From positions 1 through 30,796 of the IMG/VR virus record IMGVR_UViG_3300035034_000396: DNA of 30,796 bases. The stretch is one strand, 5' to 3'. Numbering within the stretch: the stretch's first letter is position 1; every line of letters starts with the position of its first letter. Source of the stretch: a virus. Positions 6,099 through 14,044 of this stretch are shown one piece after another. The translations under genes were made by a program, and so were the position numbers. The notes beneath the pieces are model-generated. The model saw nothing but the letters and a program-made list of their open reading frames with translations, ran no database searches and was not told the DNA's origin.

Positions 6099-6633
6099 CT
6101 ATTGTGCGAATATATTTAACTCTAAATCAAGAAACAGTAAGCAAAAATATTGTTCTAAGCCTTGCGCTAGAAAAGGTAGCCCAAATAAAAACGTTTTTAA
6201 AAAGGGCGATGGGTCGTGGAACAAAGGTTTGAATATTTCTGGAATGAGTGGAAAGAAAATGACTCAAGAACATAAACATAAAATAGGTGAGGCTAATTCT
6301 GGTGAAAAGTCTTATTTATGGAAGGGCGGCATTACAAGTGAAAACTATAGAGCAAGAAGGTCTGCAAAATATAACGACTGGAGAAAATTTGTATTTGAAA
6401 GAGATAACTACACATGTCAAGATTGTGGGTCAAAATCAATAAAGGGAAACAGGGTGATGCTTAACGCACACCATATAAAACCTTTTTCAGAATACACAGA
6501 GCTAAGGACTGAAGTCGATAATGGTCAAACATTGTGTGAAGAATGTCACAGAAAAGTCCATAGCTTTAACACTGGAAAGAAGGCAACGCTTGAATCTAAC
6601 GGCCAAACATACGAGGAGCTTATAAATGGGTAG
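6070..6633 (+). CDS. HNH endonuclease with NUMOD-like motif
   Basis: 187 residues. N-terminal Cys cluster (C9, C12, C28, C32) forms a likely zinc finger; residues 51-86 (NKGLNISGMSGKKM to LWKGG) resemble the NUMOD3 DNA-binding motif of homing endonucleases; residues 108-164 are an HNH nuclease core (CQDC, AHHIKP with H134/H135, N151, CEEC, H164). The last 20 residues (TGKKATLESNGQTYEELING) look like a methyltransferase C-terminus, not like HNH proteins. ATG 6070 is chosen for AGGAG seven bases upstream; it lies inside the end of the methyltransferase gene. The stop overlaps the terminase small subunit gene. It could be a mobile nuclease inserted at the methyltransferase end, or an HNH partner of the terminase as seen in other phages. 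Confidence 0.85.
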   Translation: MSTSKNLECSYCANIFNSKSRNSKQKYCSKPCARKGSPNKNVFKKGDGSWNKGLNISGMSGKKMTQEHKHKIGEANSGEKSYLWKGGITSENYRARRSAKYNDWRKFVFERDNYTCQDCGSKSIKGNRVMLNAHHIKPFSEYTELRTEVDNGQTLCEECHRKVHSFNTGKKATLESNGQTYEELING

Positions 6634-6970
6634 ACCTAAAAAAGAACTAAGTGTGGATGAGTTTGAAAAGCTATGCGCATTACAATGTACACAAGAGGAA
6701 ATATGTGGATGGTTTGATGTTCATGATGAAACATTGACGCGATGGATAAAAGAAACATATGGCGAAGAGTCAAGTTTTTCGGAGATTTTCAGACTAAAAA
6801 AGGGAAAGGGTAAAATATCGCTAAGAAGAAATATGTGGAAGCAAGCCGAAAAGAGTGCAGCGGTCGCTATATTTCTAGCAAAGAACCACCTTGGAATGAA
6901 AGATAAACAAGAGATAGATCATAGGGCCGACAATATAAGCATTAACTACAGTTTAGTTCAAGATGACTAA
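6626..6970 (+). CDS. terS: terminase small subunit
   Basis: 114 residues. An N-terminal helix-turn-helix (about 10-45: DEFEKLCALQCTQEEICGWF then DETLTRWIKETYGE) with charged helices after it fits small terminase subunits, which recognise phage DNA and regulate the packaging motor. The gene overlaps the HNH gene by eight bases and shares one base with the large subunit (TAATG at 6968-6972), the usual arrangement. The start MGRPKKELS is typical of the family. Confidence 0.8.
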   Translation: MGRPKKELSVDEFEKLCALQCTQEEICGWFDVHDETLTRWIKETYGEESSFSEIFRLKKGKGKISLRRNMWKQAEKSAAVAIFLAKNHLGMKDKQEIDHRADNISINYSLVQDD

Positions 6971-8184
6971 TGGAAGTAAGGCTCCTATCTCATCAACGTG
7001 AAGCCCTCTTTTCAAATCATAAAGCAACAGCATTAGTCTCAGGTATTGGCGGTGGTAAAACGTGGACTGGAGTTCATTGGGTCATTAAAATGTCTCAGGA
7101 ATACCCCAAGTCACTAGGCTTCATCGGTGCCAACACATTCTCTCAACTAAGAAACTCAACACTGTCTGCGGTCTTTAATGAGCTAATGAATCTCAACATT
7201 CCCTTTAGCTATAATCAATCATCTGGAATATTAACTGTTTTGGGAAAGAGGTGGCTTTGTAAGTCAATGGACAACTACGACCCTTTAAGAGGTATTGAGG
7301 TGGGAGAGATTTGGTTAGATGAGTGTGCCTATATGAAGGAAGAGGCTTATAACGTTATCATGGGTCGATTAAGAGATAAATTTGGTGCGCTAAAGGTCTT
7401 TTTGACGACAACCCCAAAGGGATTTAATTGGCTATACCAGAAGTTTCACGAAAACGGAGACGACAAGACAGATGAGAATTTTCTTATTCACGCCGTATCA
7501 AGCGAAAATCTTTTCTTACCAGATGGTTACCTAGATACTATTCGAGGTCAATACGATGAAAAGCTACTAGCACAAGAGCTAGGCGGAGAGTTTATTAATG
7601 TTACTAGTGGCTCTATTTACTACGCCTTTAGTAGGGTGGCTCACGTTAAAGACATAGAGATCAATGAAAGGTTTCCACTTTGGGCGGGGGTAGACTTTAA
7701 CGTAAACCCAATGACCGCAACAATAGGACAGGTAATCAATGACATTTTGTATGTAGTGGATGAGTTTTATCTTAAAAACTCCAATACAGAGGCCTTATGT
7801 AAAAACATTATTTCAAAATATGGTGATGGTGTAACAATCGTACCTGACTCAACTGGTAAGAAGATGACCACAAATGCAAACGTTTCAGATCTTCAAATAT
7901 TACAAAGGTATTTTAAAAATGTAAGAGTGGCCGGAAACCCCTTTAGGGTGGATAGATATGCAGCAGTCAACGGAGCATTCTCAAATGGCAAAGTTGTGAT
8001 TTCGCCGCGATGCAAGTACACTATTAAAGATCTAGAGAGTGTCGTCTACAAAAAGGGAACTGATAAGCCCGATACAAGTGACAAGATGCTAACGCACTGT
8101 AGTGATAATCTAGGGTATCTTATTTACAGGACGGTCAATCCGTTATTCAATAGAAACAGCAAAATACAATCATTTAAACGCTAG
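6970..8184 (+). CDS. terL: terminase large subunit
   Basis: 404 residues, the packaging ATPase and nuclease. Walker A is SGIGGGKT (24-31), Walker B with catalytic Glu is IWLDE (114-118), and motif III is TTTP (146-149). The RNase-H-like nuclease domain starts at GVDFNVNP (D242), followed by VPDST (D293) and a final acidic site near HCSDN (D379). The length is normal for the compact terminases of siphoviruses. It binds the portal protein encoded next and translocates DNA into the prohead. Confidence 0.93.
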   Translation: MEVRLLSHQREALFSNHKATALVSGIGGGKTWTGVHWVIKMSQEYPKSLGFIGANTFSQLRNSTLSAVFNELMNLNIPFSYNQSSGILTVLGKRWLCKSMDNYDPLRGIEVGEIWLDECAYMKEEAYNVIMGRLRDKFGALKVFLTTTPKGFNWLYQKFHENGDDKTDENFLIHAVSSENLFLPDGYLDTIRGQYDEKLLAQELGGEFINVTSGSIYYAFSRVAHVKDIEINERFPLWAGVDFNVNPMTATIGQVINDILYVVDEFYLKNSNTEALCKNIISKYGDGVTIVPDSTGKKMTTNANVSDLQILQRYFKNVRVAGNPFRVDRYAAVNGAFSNGKVVISPRCKYTIKDLESVVYKKGTDKPDTSDKMLTHCSDNLGYLIYRTVNPLFNRNSKIQSFKR

Positions 8185-8193
8185 GGAAGGTTT

Positions 8194-9750
8194 ATGCTAG
8201 AGTCTGATAAGGAGCGTAAAAGCTTAATTCAAGAGATTGCTAATACTGAAAACGTAAGAAGAAAAGCCGAGTCATTAAGACAAACAGAAATCTATGGAGA
8301 TTATTTATTTAATCATGTGTGGGATAACGTTGCTGGTCGCTTCTCTGTTGAGACCGCTAGACAGATACCCATTGTCGCCTACATAAACCTTGCTAGAAGA
8401 ATAGTTAAGGCAGAGGCATCTATTTATAAGAGCGAGCCAGTGCGAACGTTTACAAATGTTTCTGACGCTCAAGAAGAGACACTCCACAAAATATATAGAG
8501 ACATGATGGCAAACACCAAGTTCATGCGCTCAAACGAATCCTTTAAGTTGCAACAACAAAACCACATTATGATCCTTCCTAAGGATGGAAAGTTTGTTAT
8601 GAGGGTTTTGAAAAACCACCATATAGACTCAATTCCAGACAGAATGCACCCAGAAGACGCAAAGGGCTATGTAATTCACAGCTTTGATAGATCATTCTTC
8701 GATGAGAATAGGCGTGGTGATAATAACCAAAACACTGTCGGCAAGTTTAATCAATACACCAACCAGAGAGAAGACGGCATTAATCAAGTGATCGGCGACC
8801 CTGACGACTGGATGAGTGAGGACATGCATTATCTTGTTTGGACAAAAGAAAAGAACTTTATCATGAACGGTAAGGCAAAAATCTTATCTGAAATAGAGGA
8901 TTCTCCAATACCGGGAGTTATACCCATTGTTGACATATCGCAAGAAAAGGATTTCACATACTGGGTTAAGCAAGGCGATGCTATTGTAGATGCAACGATT
9001 GATTATAATGTAACGATGAGTGACATTGGACATATCGTACAGAATCAGGGTTTTGCTCAGGCATATTTAATTGGTGATGATTCAATAACTCCAGATAACT
9101 TTCAAATTGGACCTAATTTAATTGTTAAGCTTCCAATTCAGCCTGGTGGAGAGAGACCAGAATTTGGTTATGCTCAGCCGGGGTCAGACATAGCGGGTGC
9201 GTTAGAGTATGCTAATGATAAGCTAATTGCATTTCTTACTTCAAGGGGGCTAGATCCTGACGTTGTTACAACTGATTCTGCTGGAGGTTCTTCTACTAGT
9301 GGTGTTCAAGAGTTTCTTAGAATGATGAAACATTTTAAGGCCACAAAAGAAGACTATGACACATATAAGCGTGCCGAAATGCAAATCTTTGAAGTCATTA
9401 AGGCATGGCAAAATCTAAGCCCCAACCTAATTGCAGACAAGTATAAAACGGGATTCTTGAGTGAAGATGCAGAGCTAATGATAGATTTCTCTGGCCCTGA
9501 GATGCTTCAAACAGAGATGGAAAGAGTGGACGTGTTGCAATCCAAGATAGAGCTAGGCGTTATGTCAAAGATTGACGCGATTATGGAGCTTGAGGGGTTA
9601 GATAGAGAGTCTGCAAAGGAAAGAATTAGAGAAGTTGAAGAAGATTCAATGGGAGAGTTTAATGCCAATCAACAAATCAGAATCGACCAAAATAGTAAAA
9701 CTGGACCTATCGGAGCTGACACCGAGTCAGAAGAAAACGGCGAAAATTAA
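8194..9750 (+). CDS. portal protein
   Basis: 518 residues directly after the large terminase, the standard position. The protein has a helical N-terminus with RIVKAEASIYKSEP, a central region with DATIDYNVTMSDIGHIVQNQG, and a long helical C-terminal part (LMIDFSGPEMLQTEMERVDVLQSKIELG followed by a DAIMELEGLDRESA segment), as in SPP1 gp6-like portals where the crown follows the stem. It forms the dodecameric ring through which DNA enters. AAGG precedes ATG 8194. The C-terminus overlaps the next gene by 89 bases. Confidence 0.85.
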   Translation: MLESDKERKSLIQEIANTENVRRKAESLRQTEIYGDYLFNHVWDNVAGRFSVETARQIPIVAYINLARRIVKAEASIYKSEPVRTFTNVSDAQEETLHKIYRDMMANTKFMRSNESFKLQQQNHIMILPKDGKFVMRVLKNHHIDSIPDRMHPEDAKGYVIHSFDRSFFDENRRGDNNQNTVGKFNQYTNQREDGINQVIGDPDDWMSEDMHYLVWTKEKNFIMNGKAKILSEIEDSPIPGVIPIVDISQEKDFTYWVKQGDAIVDATIDYNVTMSDIGHIVQNQGFAQAYLIGDDSITPDNFQIGPNLIVKLPIQPGGERPEFGYAQPGSDIAGALEYANDKLIAFLTSRGLDPDVVTTDSAGGSSTSGVQEFLRMMKHFKATKEDYDTYKRAEMQIFEVIKAWQNLSPNLIADKYKTGFLSEDAELMIDFSGPEMLQTEMERVDVLQSKIELGVMSKIDAIMELEGLDRESAKERIREVEEDSMGEFNANQQIRIDQNSKTGPIGADTESEENGEN

Positions 9751-10099
9751 GATAGGGGCGCTGATAGTCAAAGAAATCAATAGGTTTCTAGACAAGTCAA
9801 AGTCCCCTGTTTTTGAGGGTGAGTTTAAAAAGAAGAAGGCTGATAATTCTAAGTCAACACTATTTGAGTTTGGAGACATGCGTTCACAGATAACATTTGA
9901 TGAGCACCCCAAAGGCGTTAAGGTTGGCATCTTCGAAACTGCACCAGAGATTGAAAAACTTAAAAGTAAGGGCCACAATTTAGGCAGCGCAACGCTACCC
10001 GTTAGGCAGTTTATACCCAAGCCAAATCAAAGATTCGAAGATGCTATAGAAGATAAGGTTTTACGTATAATAGAAAGGATTAAAGATGGCGACAGTTAA
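9662..10099 (+). CDS. head-completion or virion morphogenesis protein, putative
   Basis: 145 residues. The C-terminal part (SATLPVRQFIPKPNQRFEDAI) resembles the LP-x-R-x-F-x-P signature seen near the end of Mu gpG-like and HK97 gp10-like proteins, which help close the head or join the tail. It starts inside the end of the portal gene; ATG 9662 is preferred because GGGAGAG lies five bases before it and a longer form from TTG 9635 has no site. It overlaps the next gene by 14 bases. The family call is tentative. Confidence 0.5.
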   Translation: MPINKSESTKIVKLDLSELTPSQKKTAKIKIGALIVKEINRFLDKSKSPVFEGEFKKKKADNSKSTLFEFGDMRSQITFDEHPKGVKVGIFETAPEIEKLKSKGHNLGSATLPVRQFIPKPNQRFEDAIEDKVLRIIERIKDGDS

Positions 10100-10556
10100 G
10101 GTTACAATAGGAAGTGGCGTGGCCAAGTCTATTAACAATAAAGTTAAAAAGAAGTTAGAGACAAAAAAGGTATTAAGCGAGGTCAATAAGCAGGTGCAAT
10201 CTGCGTTAAGAGAAAACAGATATTCTCCTCTTGCTTTAAAAACAATAAAAAGAAGAAAGCGGCTAGCAACAGTCAACAGCACCGACCCTAAATATTCTTC
10301 GGGTAGATCTAATTTAACATTTACAGGTGAATTTATTAAATCAATTACAGCAAGGTTTACAAAAGGGTTCGGCTTAAACATAAAACCTCGTGGAAAACAC
10401 AGGGGATATAAACTAATTAATGGTGGAAGGTCTAAGTCTGTAAACAATGCCGATATAGCAAGAGGTCAGGCAGACCAAGGTAGAGATATAGTAACCAATC
10501 TTCAAGATAATATAGTCAAAAGAATAGTTAAGATATTTAATAAAGTACTCAAGTAG
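10086..10556 (+). CDS. basic head-tail joining-like protein, putative
   Basis: 156 residues, strongly basic. LTFTGEFIKSITARF (about 76-90) resembles the L-x-x-TG-x-L-x-x-SI segment of phage virion morphogenesis / HK97 gp10-like proteins, and a C-terminal helix (LQDNIVKRIVKIFNKVL) is also typical. It overlaps the preceding gene and precedes the scaffold. Having two gp10/gpG-like genes side by side is unusual; they may have diverged to different jobs at the neck. Confidence 0.5.
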   Translation: MATVKVTIGSGVAKSINNKVKKKLETKKVLSEVNKQVQSALRENRYSPLALKTIKRRKRLATVNSTDPKYSSGRSNLTFTGEFIKSITARFTKGFGLNIKPRGKHRGYKLINGGRSKSVNNADIARGQADQGRDIVTNLQDNIVKRIVKIFNKVLK

Positions 10557-10596
10557 CACTGACGCTATTTGACATTAAGACATGGAGAACAATATC

Positions 10597-11205
10597 ATGG
10601 AAGAAACCAAAAGCGATCAGGTCGCAACTCAAGAGACTAAGGGTCAGACTGAGGAAAAGAGTAACGAGCAATTTGGGATGACCAATGCTGAACATGAAAC
10701 CCTTAAACGCGCACTTTCACAAAAAGCTAAATTAAAAGCAGAAAACGAATCTATGGCATCTAGAATAGAAAAGTTTGAGCAACAAAGCTTAGAAGTTGAC
10801 GGGAAGAAAGATGAGGCAATTGCATACTGGAAAGAGAAGTACACAACTCTAGAAACTAAAGATAGAGAGAAAACTTCTAAGTACGCATGGAAACAGGTCA
10901 AGACACAACTGATATCCGAACTCAACAGAGCAGGATGTATAGAATCAGATGTAGCTATGTCCTTAGTTGATACGGATGAACTTAAAGGCATTGAAGTCGA
11001 TGAAGACTACAACGTTAGTAAGCCTGATCTAGAAAGAATTGTTGAGACCTTAAAGAGAGATCAACGTTCGCAAAAGATTAGATTGTTCGGTGCTCCAGTT
11101 GGTGTAAACGATATGAGTCCTAGCTCTGGTTTAGGATATAAAGAGCCAAAGGACGATTTAAGTAAACTAAGTACAAAAGAATTAATGGACAAGTTAAAGG
11201 AGTAA
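10597..11205 (+). CDS. capsid scaffolding protein, putative
   Basis: 202 residues, acidic and strongly helical, with a coiled coil near residues 35-85 (LKRALSQKAKLKAENESM...) and a conserved-looking C-terminal tail (LSKLSTKELMDKLKE). These traits and the position right before the major capsid gene fit a scaffold that guides prohead assembly and is then expelled. No protease domain or separate protease gene is seen nearby. ATG 10597 is chosen because GGAG at 10584-10587 is nine bases before it; ATG 10582 is in frame but has no site. Confidence 0.75.
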   Translation: MEETKSDQVATQETKGQTEEKSNEQFGMTNAEHETLKRALSQKAKLKAENESMASRIEKFEQQSLEVDGKKDEAIAYWKEKYTTLETKDREKTSKYAWKQVKTQLISELNRAGCIESDVAMSLVDTDELKGIEVDEDYNVSKPDLERIVETLKRDQRSQKIRLFGAPVGVNDMSPSSGLGYKEPKDDLSKLSTKELMDKLKE

Positions 11206-11207
11206 CA

Positions 11208-12059
11208 ATGCCAGCAAACAATTTAGTAAACACGAAGCAGGATTTAATCGCTGCTATCGTACAAAGAGAACTTTTAGAGAGTGCTACACTCTTACCACTA
11301 TTGTCTGACTACTCTAACCTTGCGGTCAAGGGTGCTAAGACAATTTCAATTCCTAAGCTTTCTAGCTTTACTGTTGCAGATAGAGCTTTTGGTGCCGTCG
11401 GTGCTGAGAACTCTCCACTTACTGACAGTGTAGATGAGATTGCTTTGGATAAAAACAAGTATATCAAGTTTGGTTATGATGCTGCTGATGAGATGCAATC
11501 AACAATTGATTATCTTGCAGCCGCTATCACAAGAGCTGCTCGTGCTCATGGTCGTCAAGTTAACACTGACATCATCACTGAGTGGGAGCTTGTGGCTGGC
11601 CTTAACTTAAACGCCGCTGTGCCAGCAGATATCACTATTGATAATATTCTCGATATGAGAGAATTTTTAATGGGGAATTTTGCTGACATGAGCACTGCTC
11701 GTTTAGTTATCGCTGCCGATCAAGAAAAAGCAATGCTTAAGCTTGCTGAATTTAGTCGCTATGATTATCGTGGTGATGGAACATCTCCAATCGTTAACGG
11801 AATGATCGGCTCTGTTTATGGCGTACCTGTAGTAACGAATCAACAGGTCAAAGCACAACAGGCTTTTATGGTTGCTCCCGAAGGATGCGGATTCGCATTC
11901 CAAAGAGCGCCGGCCGTAGCTCAAGACACTGATCTTGACTATGGTACACAAGGCCAAAAAGTGGTTGTTGATCAACTTTACGGTGTTGGTGGACTTCAAC
12001 TAGGTGAACAAGGCGTTGGCGCGACTGAATCACCACTTATTGCGAAGCTTGCTGACTAG
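11208..12059 (+). CDS. major capsid protein
   Basis: 283 residues, strong ribosome binding site (AAAGGAGTAACA before ATG 11208). It looks like an HK97-fold coat protein of the shorter kind without an N-terminal delta domain: an early VQRELLESATLLPLLSDYSNLAVKGAKTISIPK segment, a stretch DKNKYIKFGYDAADEMQSTIDYL, a long spine-like helix, and an A-domain region DMSTARLVIAADQEKAMLKL followed by GMIGSVYGVPVVTNQQV. Codon choice appears more regular than in neighbouring genes, as expected for a highly expressed protein. The separate scaffold gene and absent protease suggest assembly without prohead proteolysis. Confidence 0.85.
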   Translation: MPANNLVNTKQDLIAAIVQRELLESATLLPLLSDYSNLAVKGAKTISIPKLSSFTVADRAFGAVGAENSPLTDSVDEIALDKNKYIKFGYDAADEMQSTIDYLAAAITRAARAHGRQVNTDIITEWELVAGLNLNAAVPADITIDNILDMREFLMGNFADMSTARLVIAADQEKAMLKLAEFSRYDYRGDGTSPIVNGMIGSVYGVPVVTNQQVKAQQAFMVAPEGCGFAFQRAPAVAQDTDLDYGTQGQKVVVDQLYGVGGLQLGEQGVGATESPLIAKLAD

Positions 12060-12064
12060 TTTCA

Positions 12065-12277
12065 GTGAACAGCAATAATCTTCCTAATTTTGTAACGGCG
12101 GGGACCCATCAAGGTCTCCGTCAACAAATGTTTGCTGTTAATGCGCGCTACGGTGCCTTTCATCGCTTCTTTGATATTGGTCAATATAAAGACAAGTCAG
12201 GGAAAATGAAGTGGATTGCTTGGTACTATAGAAAGCTAGACGATCTGAATGAGTTAATGGAGGAAGGTGGAGAATGA
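12065..12277 (+). CDS. small protein after capsid gene, unknown
   Basis: 70 residues from GTG 12065, or 49 from ATG 12128; neither has a clear ribosome binding site. The product is rich in aromatic and basic residues (YGAFHRFFDIGQYKDKSG, WIAWYYRKLDDLNELM). Its stop overlaps the next start (ATGA at 12274) and it begins five bases after the capsid stop. No family recognised; the position suggests a virion or assembly role. Confidence 0.55.
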   Translation: MNSNNLPNFVTAGTHQGLRQQMFAVNARYGAFHRFFDIGQYKDKSGKMKWIAWYYRKLDDLNELMEEGGE

Positions 12278-12747
12278 CAATACCTTGCTCTGTTCTAGAT
12301 TTAGAAAGACAAAAGTTTAGTGAGTGCCCCGATGGATCTGGGATAGTCGTAGTCAATACCAAGATATGTGACATGCCTCCAGTTCAAGTTGAGGCAGAGA
12401 TTACACCCGGGCTACCTTCGGGCTTTGGGCCATTAAATGAGTTTGCGCAATCATCTGCCATTCCATCTGGGTCAGAGATAACAATTATATCTTATACCGT
12501 GGCCGTCGGTGAGCAACTAATCTTGTCGGGTGTTGATGTCGGTGGTGAAAATATAGCTACCTACAAAACTGTAGTAGATGGCACTGTTGAAGCATTAAAG
12601 AGAACCTATTACACTAAGTTTGATACTAATTTTAAGTTTGATCGTTTAATTTTAACAGAGGGTCAAGTTTTAGAAATAAAAGTGGAACATAACGGACCCG
12701 GATCAAGTGATCATGAGGCCAGAATTATGGGAATAAAAGAATTATGA
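12274..12747 (+). CDS. beta-rich putative virion protein
   Basis: 157 residues. The C-terminal 110 residues alternate short strands (GSEITIISYTVAVGEQLILSG then FKFDRLILTEGQVLEIKVEHNG) and end in EARIMGIKEL. This layout resembles beta-sandwich domains in phage decoration, tail or receptor-binding proteins. N-terminal segment has two cysteines near residues 5 and 18. It is coupled to both neighbours by ATGA overlaps. A capsid-surface or neck role is inferred only from position. Confidence 0.6.
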   Translation: MTIPCSVLDLERQKFSECPDGSGIVVVNTKICDMPPVQVEAEITPGLPSGFGPLNEFAQSSAIPSGSEITIISYTVAVGEQLILSGVDVGGENIATYKTVVDGTVEALKRTYYTKFDTNFKFDRLILTEGQVLEIKVEHNGPGSSDHEARIMGIKEL

Positions 12748-12920
12748 CAAAACTAGAAGTAGCAAAAATAAGACTGGAGCTTTCAAAAGTTAAGGCCGCA
12801 AAAGAAGAAATGGAATATAGGATTCTCGAAAGAGAAGAGGACATAAATAGAATAAAAGAAAACATCATCAACCAAGACAAGCGCATCATGGAATTAGATG
12901 CGACATTACAAGGAGAGTAA
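12744..12920 (+). CDS. 58-residue coiled-coil protein
   Basis: Short gene of 58 residues coupled to the gene before by ATGA (12744-12747). It is almost one continuous charged helix (LEVAKIRLELSKVKAAKEEM then REEDINRIKENIINQDKRIM) with heptad spacing, so it should form a coiled coil. AAGGAGAG near its stop is the ribosome binding site of the next gene. Its location between putative virion genes suggests a small structural or assembly protein. Confidence 0.6.
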   Translation: MTKLEVAKIRLELSKVKAAKEEMEYRILEREEDINRIKENIINQDKRIMELDATLQGE

Positions 12921-12922
12921 TC

Positions 12923-13471
12923 ATGGCAGATATCGATTCAGCATTACCAATTAGAACCAAGGAAGACATCGACGAAAGGCTTCAGTCAAAGATTGTTGAC
13001 TTTACCACACCCTCTCAAGGTATGGAAGTTGACACAGATAACGACGCTCACGTTAAGGCGAAGCTAAGAGACGATGCCGGCGCTGCATTTGGTACGCTTG
13101 CAAACCCTGTCGCTGTAACTCAAACAACTGCTATTCCTGGAGACGGGATTGTAGACTTTGACGCTGCTTCTGCTGTCGCCAAAGACGCAACATCTGATCA
13201 CAGCTATGCGATTACTGCTACTAAGTCTGGTAGAGGCTTAAGGATTCACATGGCAGCTTCTGGTTATGCTAAGTTTGAGATTTCATATGGAACAACTGCT
13301 TCCGAAGTTTTAAAATATGTTGTCTTTAACTCAACATCTCAACCCTATCAGTTTCTAGACATTGAGGCTGAAGTTGAATTGGCTGACACTGAATCCATTA
13401 AAATCACCAAGACTAACCTTGATAACCAAGCGCAAGATCTTTATTCAACAATTGAGCTTACAGAGTTTTAA
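12923..13471 (+). CDS. putative virion surface protein
   Basis: 182 residues. A charged N-terminal arm (MADIDSALPIRTKEDIDERL, then QSKIVDFTTPSQG) is followed by a beta-rich domain (RGLRIHMAASGYAKFEISYG, LDIEAEVELADTESIKITKTN). The N-terminal arm plus a beta-sandwich suits a decoration or spike-base protein anchored by its arm. It ends at TAATG-type overlap with the next gene, which also starts MADI; the two may share an N-terminal anchoring signal. Confidence 0.6.
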   Translation: MADIDSALPIRTKEDIDERLQSKIVDFTTPSQGMEVDTDNDAHVKAKLRDDAGAAFGTLANPVAVTQTTAIPGDGIVDFDAASAVAKDATSDHSYAITATKSGRGLRIHMAASGYAKFEISYGTTASEVLKYVVFNSTSQPYQFLDIEAEVELADTESIKITKTNLDNQAQDLYSTIELTEF

Positions 13472-14043
13472 TGGCTGACATAAACCCAAATACGCAAGCT
13501 TCGTCTCCTGTCACAATAACTGGCGGGAACGAGGCTTTCCAAGCGGACGTTATTGAAGACGGAACCGAAAAAAGGCTTTTGGTTGATTCTAAGGGCGGTC
13601 TCCCGATCATCACTGGCATATCATATGATGACATGAATGCGACCAGTGGTGGCGTTGCAAGAGGAACCACTATTAATACTACGTTTACAAGGCTTTATTC
13701 CTATTCTGGTTCTGGAATATTCTTTGGATTTCTGGCGACTCTTGAAAAGCTTGACGATGACAATCCCGGAAAGGCTTACAGAATAAGACTTGTTATTGAC
13801 GGGGTAGAGGTGTTCGGACCCAATGGCTTTATTCATACAGACTTTATTAATCCAGATTTGTACGGTTTTCTATCTGATCCAGTCAATCCCTTTTTGGGGA
13901 TTTCTTTTCGAGGAAACACAATAAGAGCAGCAATGCCAAATGGGGCAATTATCCCATATAGCTCATCTGTTGAGGTTTATGTTAGAAAGTTAAGTGATTT
14001 TAAAGCTTTTAGAGCTGGATTAATAGCACTGAGTAAGGATTAA
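13471..14043 (+). CDS. putative virion surface protein
   Basis: 190 residues beginning MADINPNTQ. Residues about 20-45 contain a small repeat-like strand pair (FQADVIEDGTEKRLLVDSKG) seen as an anchoring or linker module in virion proteins, and the rest is a beta-rich domain (AYRIRLVIDGVEVFGPNGF, AIIPYSSSVEVYVRKLSD) that looks like a jelly-roll or lectin-like fold. One base is shared with the gene before. Function unknown; capsid decoration or a neck fibre are the likeliest. Confidence 0.6.
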   Translation: MADINPNTQASSPVTITGGNEAFQADVIEDGTEKRLLVDSKGGLPIITGISYDDMNATSGGVARGTTINTTFTRLYSYSGSGIFFGFLATLEKLDDDNPGKAYRIRLVIDGVEVFGPNGFIHTDFINPDLYGFLSDPVNPFLGISFRGNTIRAAMPNGAIIPYSSSVEVYVRKLSDFKAFRAGLIALSKD

Positions 14044-14044
14044 A

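Noticed and set aside
4836-6633. Restriction-modification system formed by the methyltransferase and HNH genes
   Set aside because: The HNH protein has a NUMOD-like segment and sits beside the terminase; nothing shows that it recognises the site modified by the methyltransferase.
10573-10602. TTGACA at 10573 as a promoter for the scaffold and capsid genes
   Set aside because: A 17-base spacer leads to ATATCA, a poor -10 that overlaps the start codon; the match is probably chance.
10597-12059. Capsid maturation protease fused to the scaffold
   Set aside because: The scaffold has no Ser/His protease motifs and no separate protease gene is seen near the portal.
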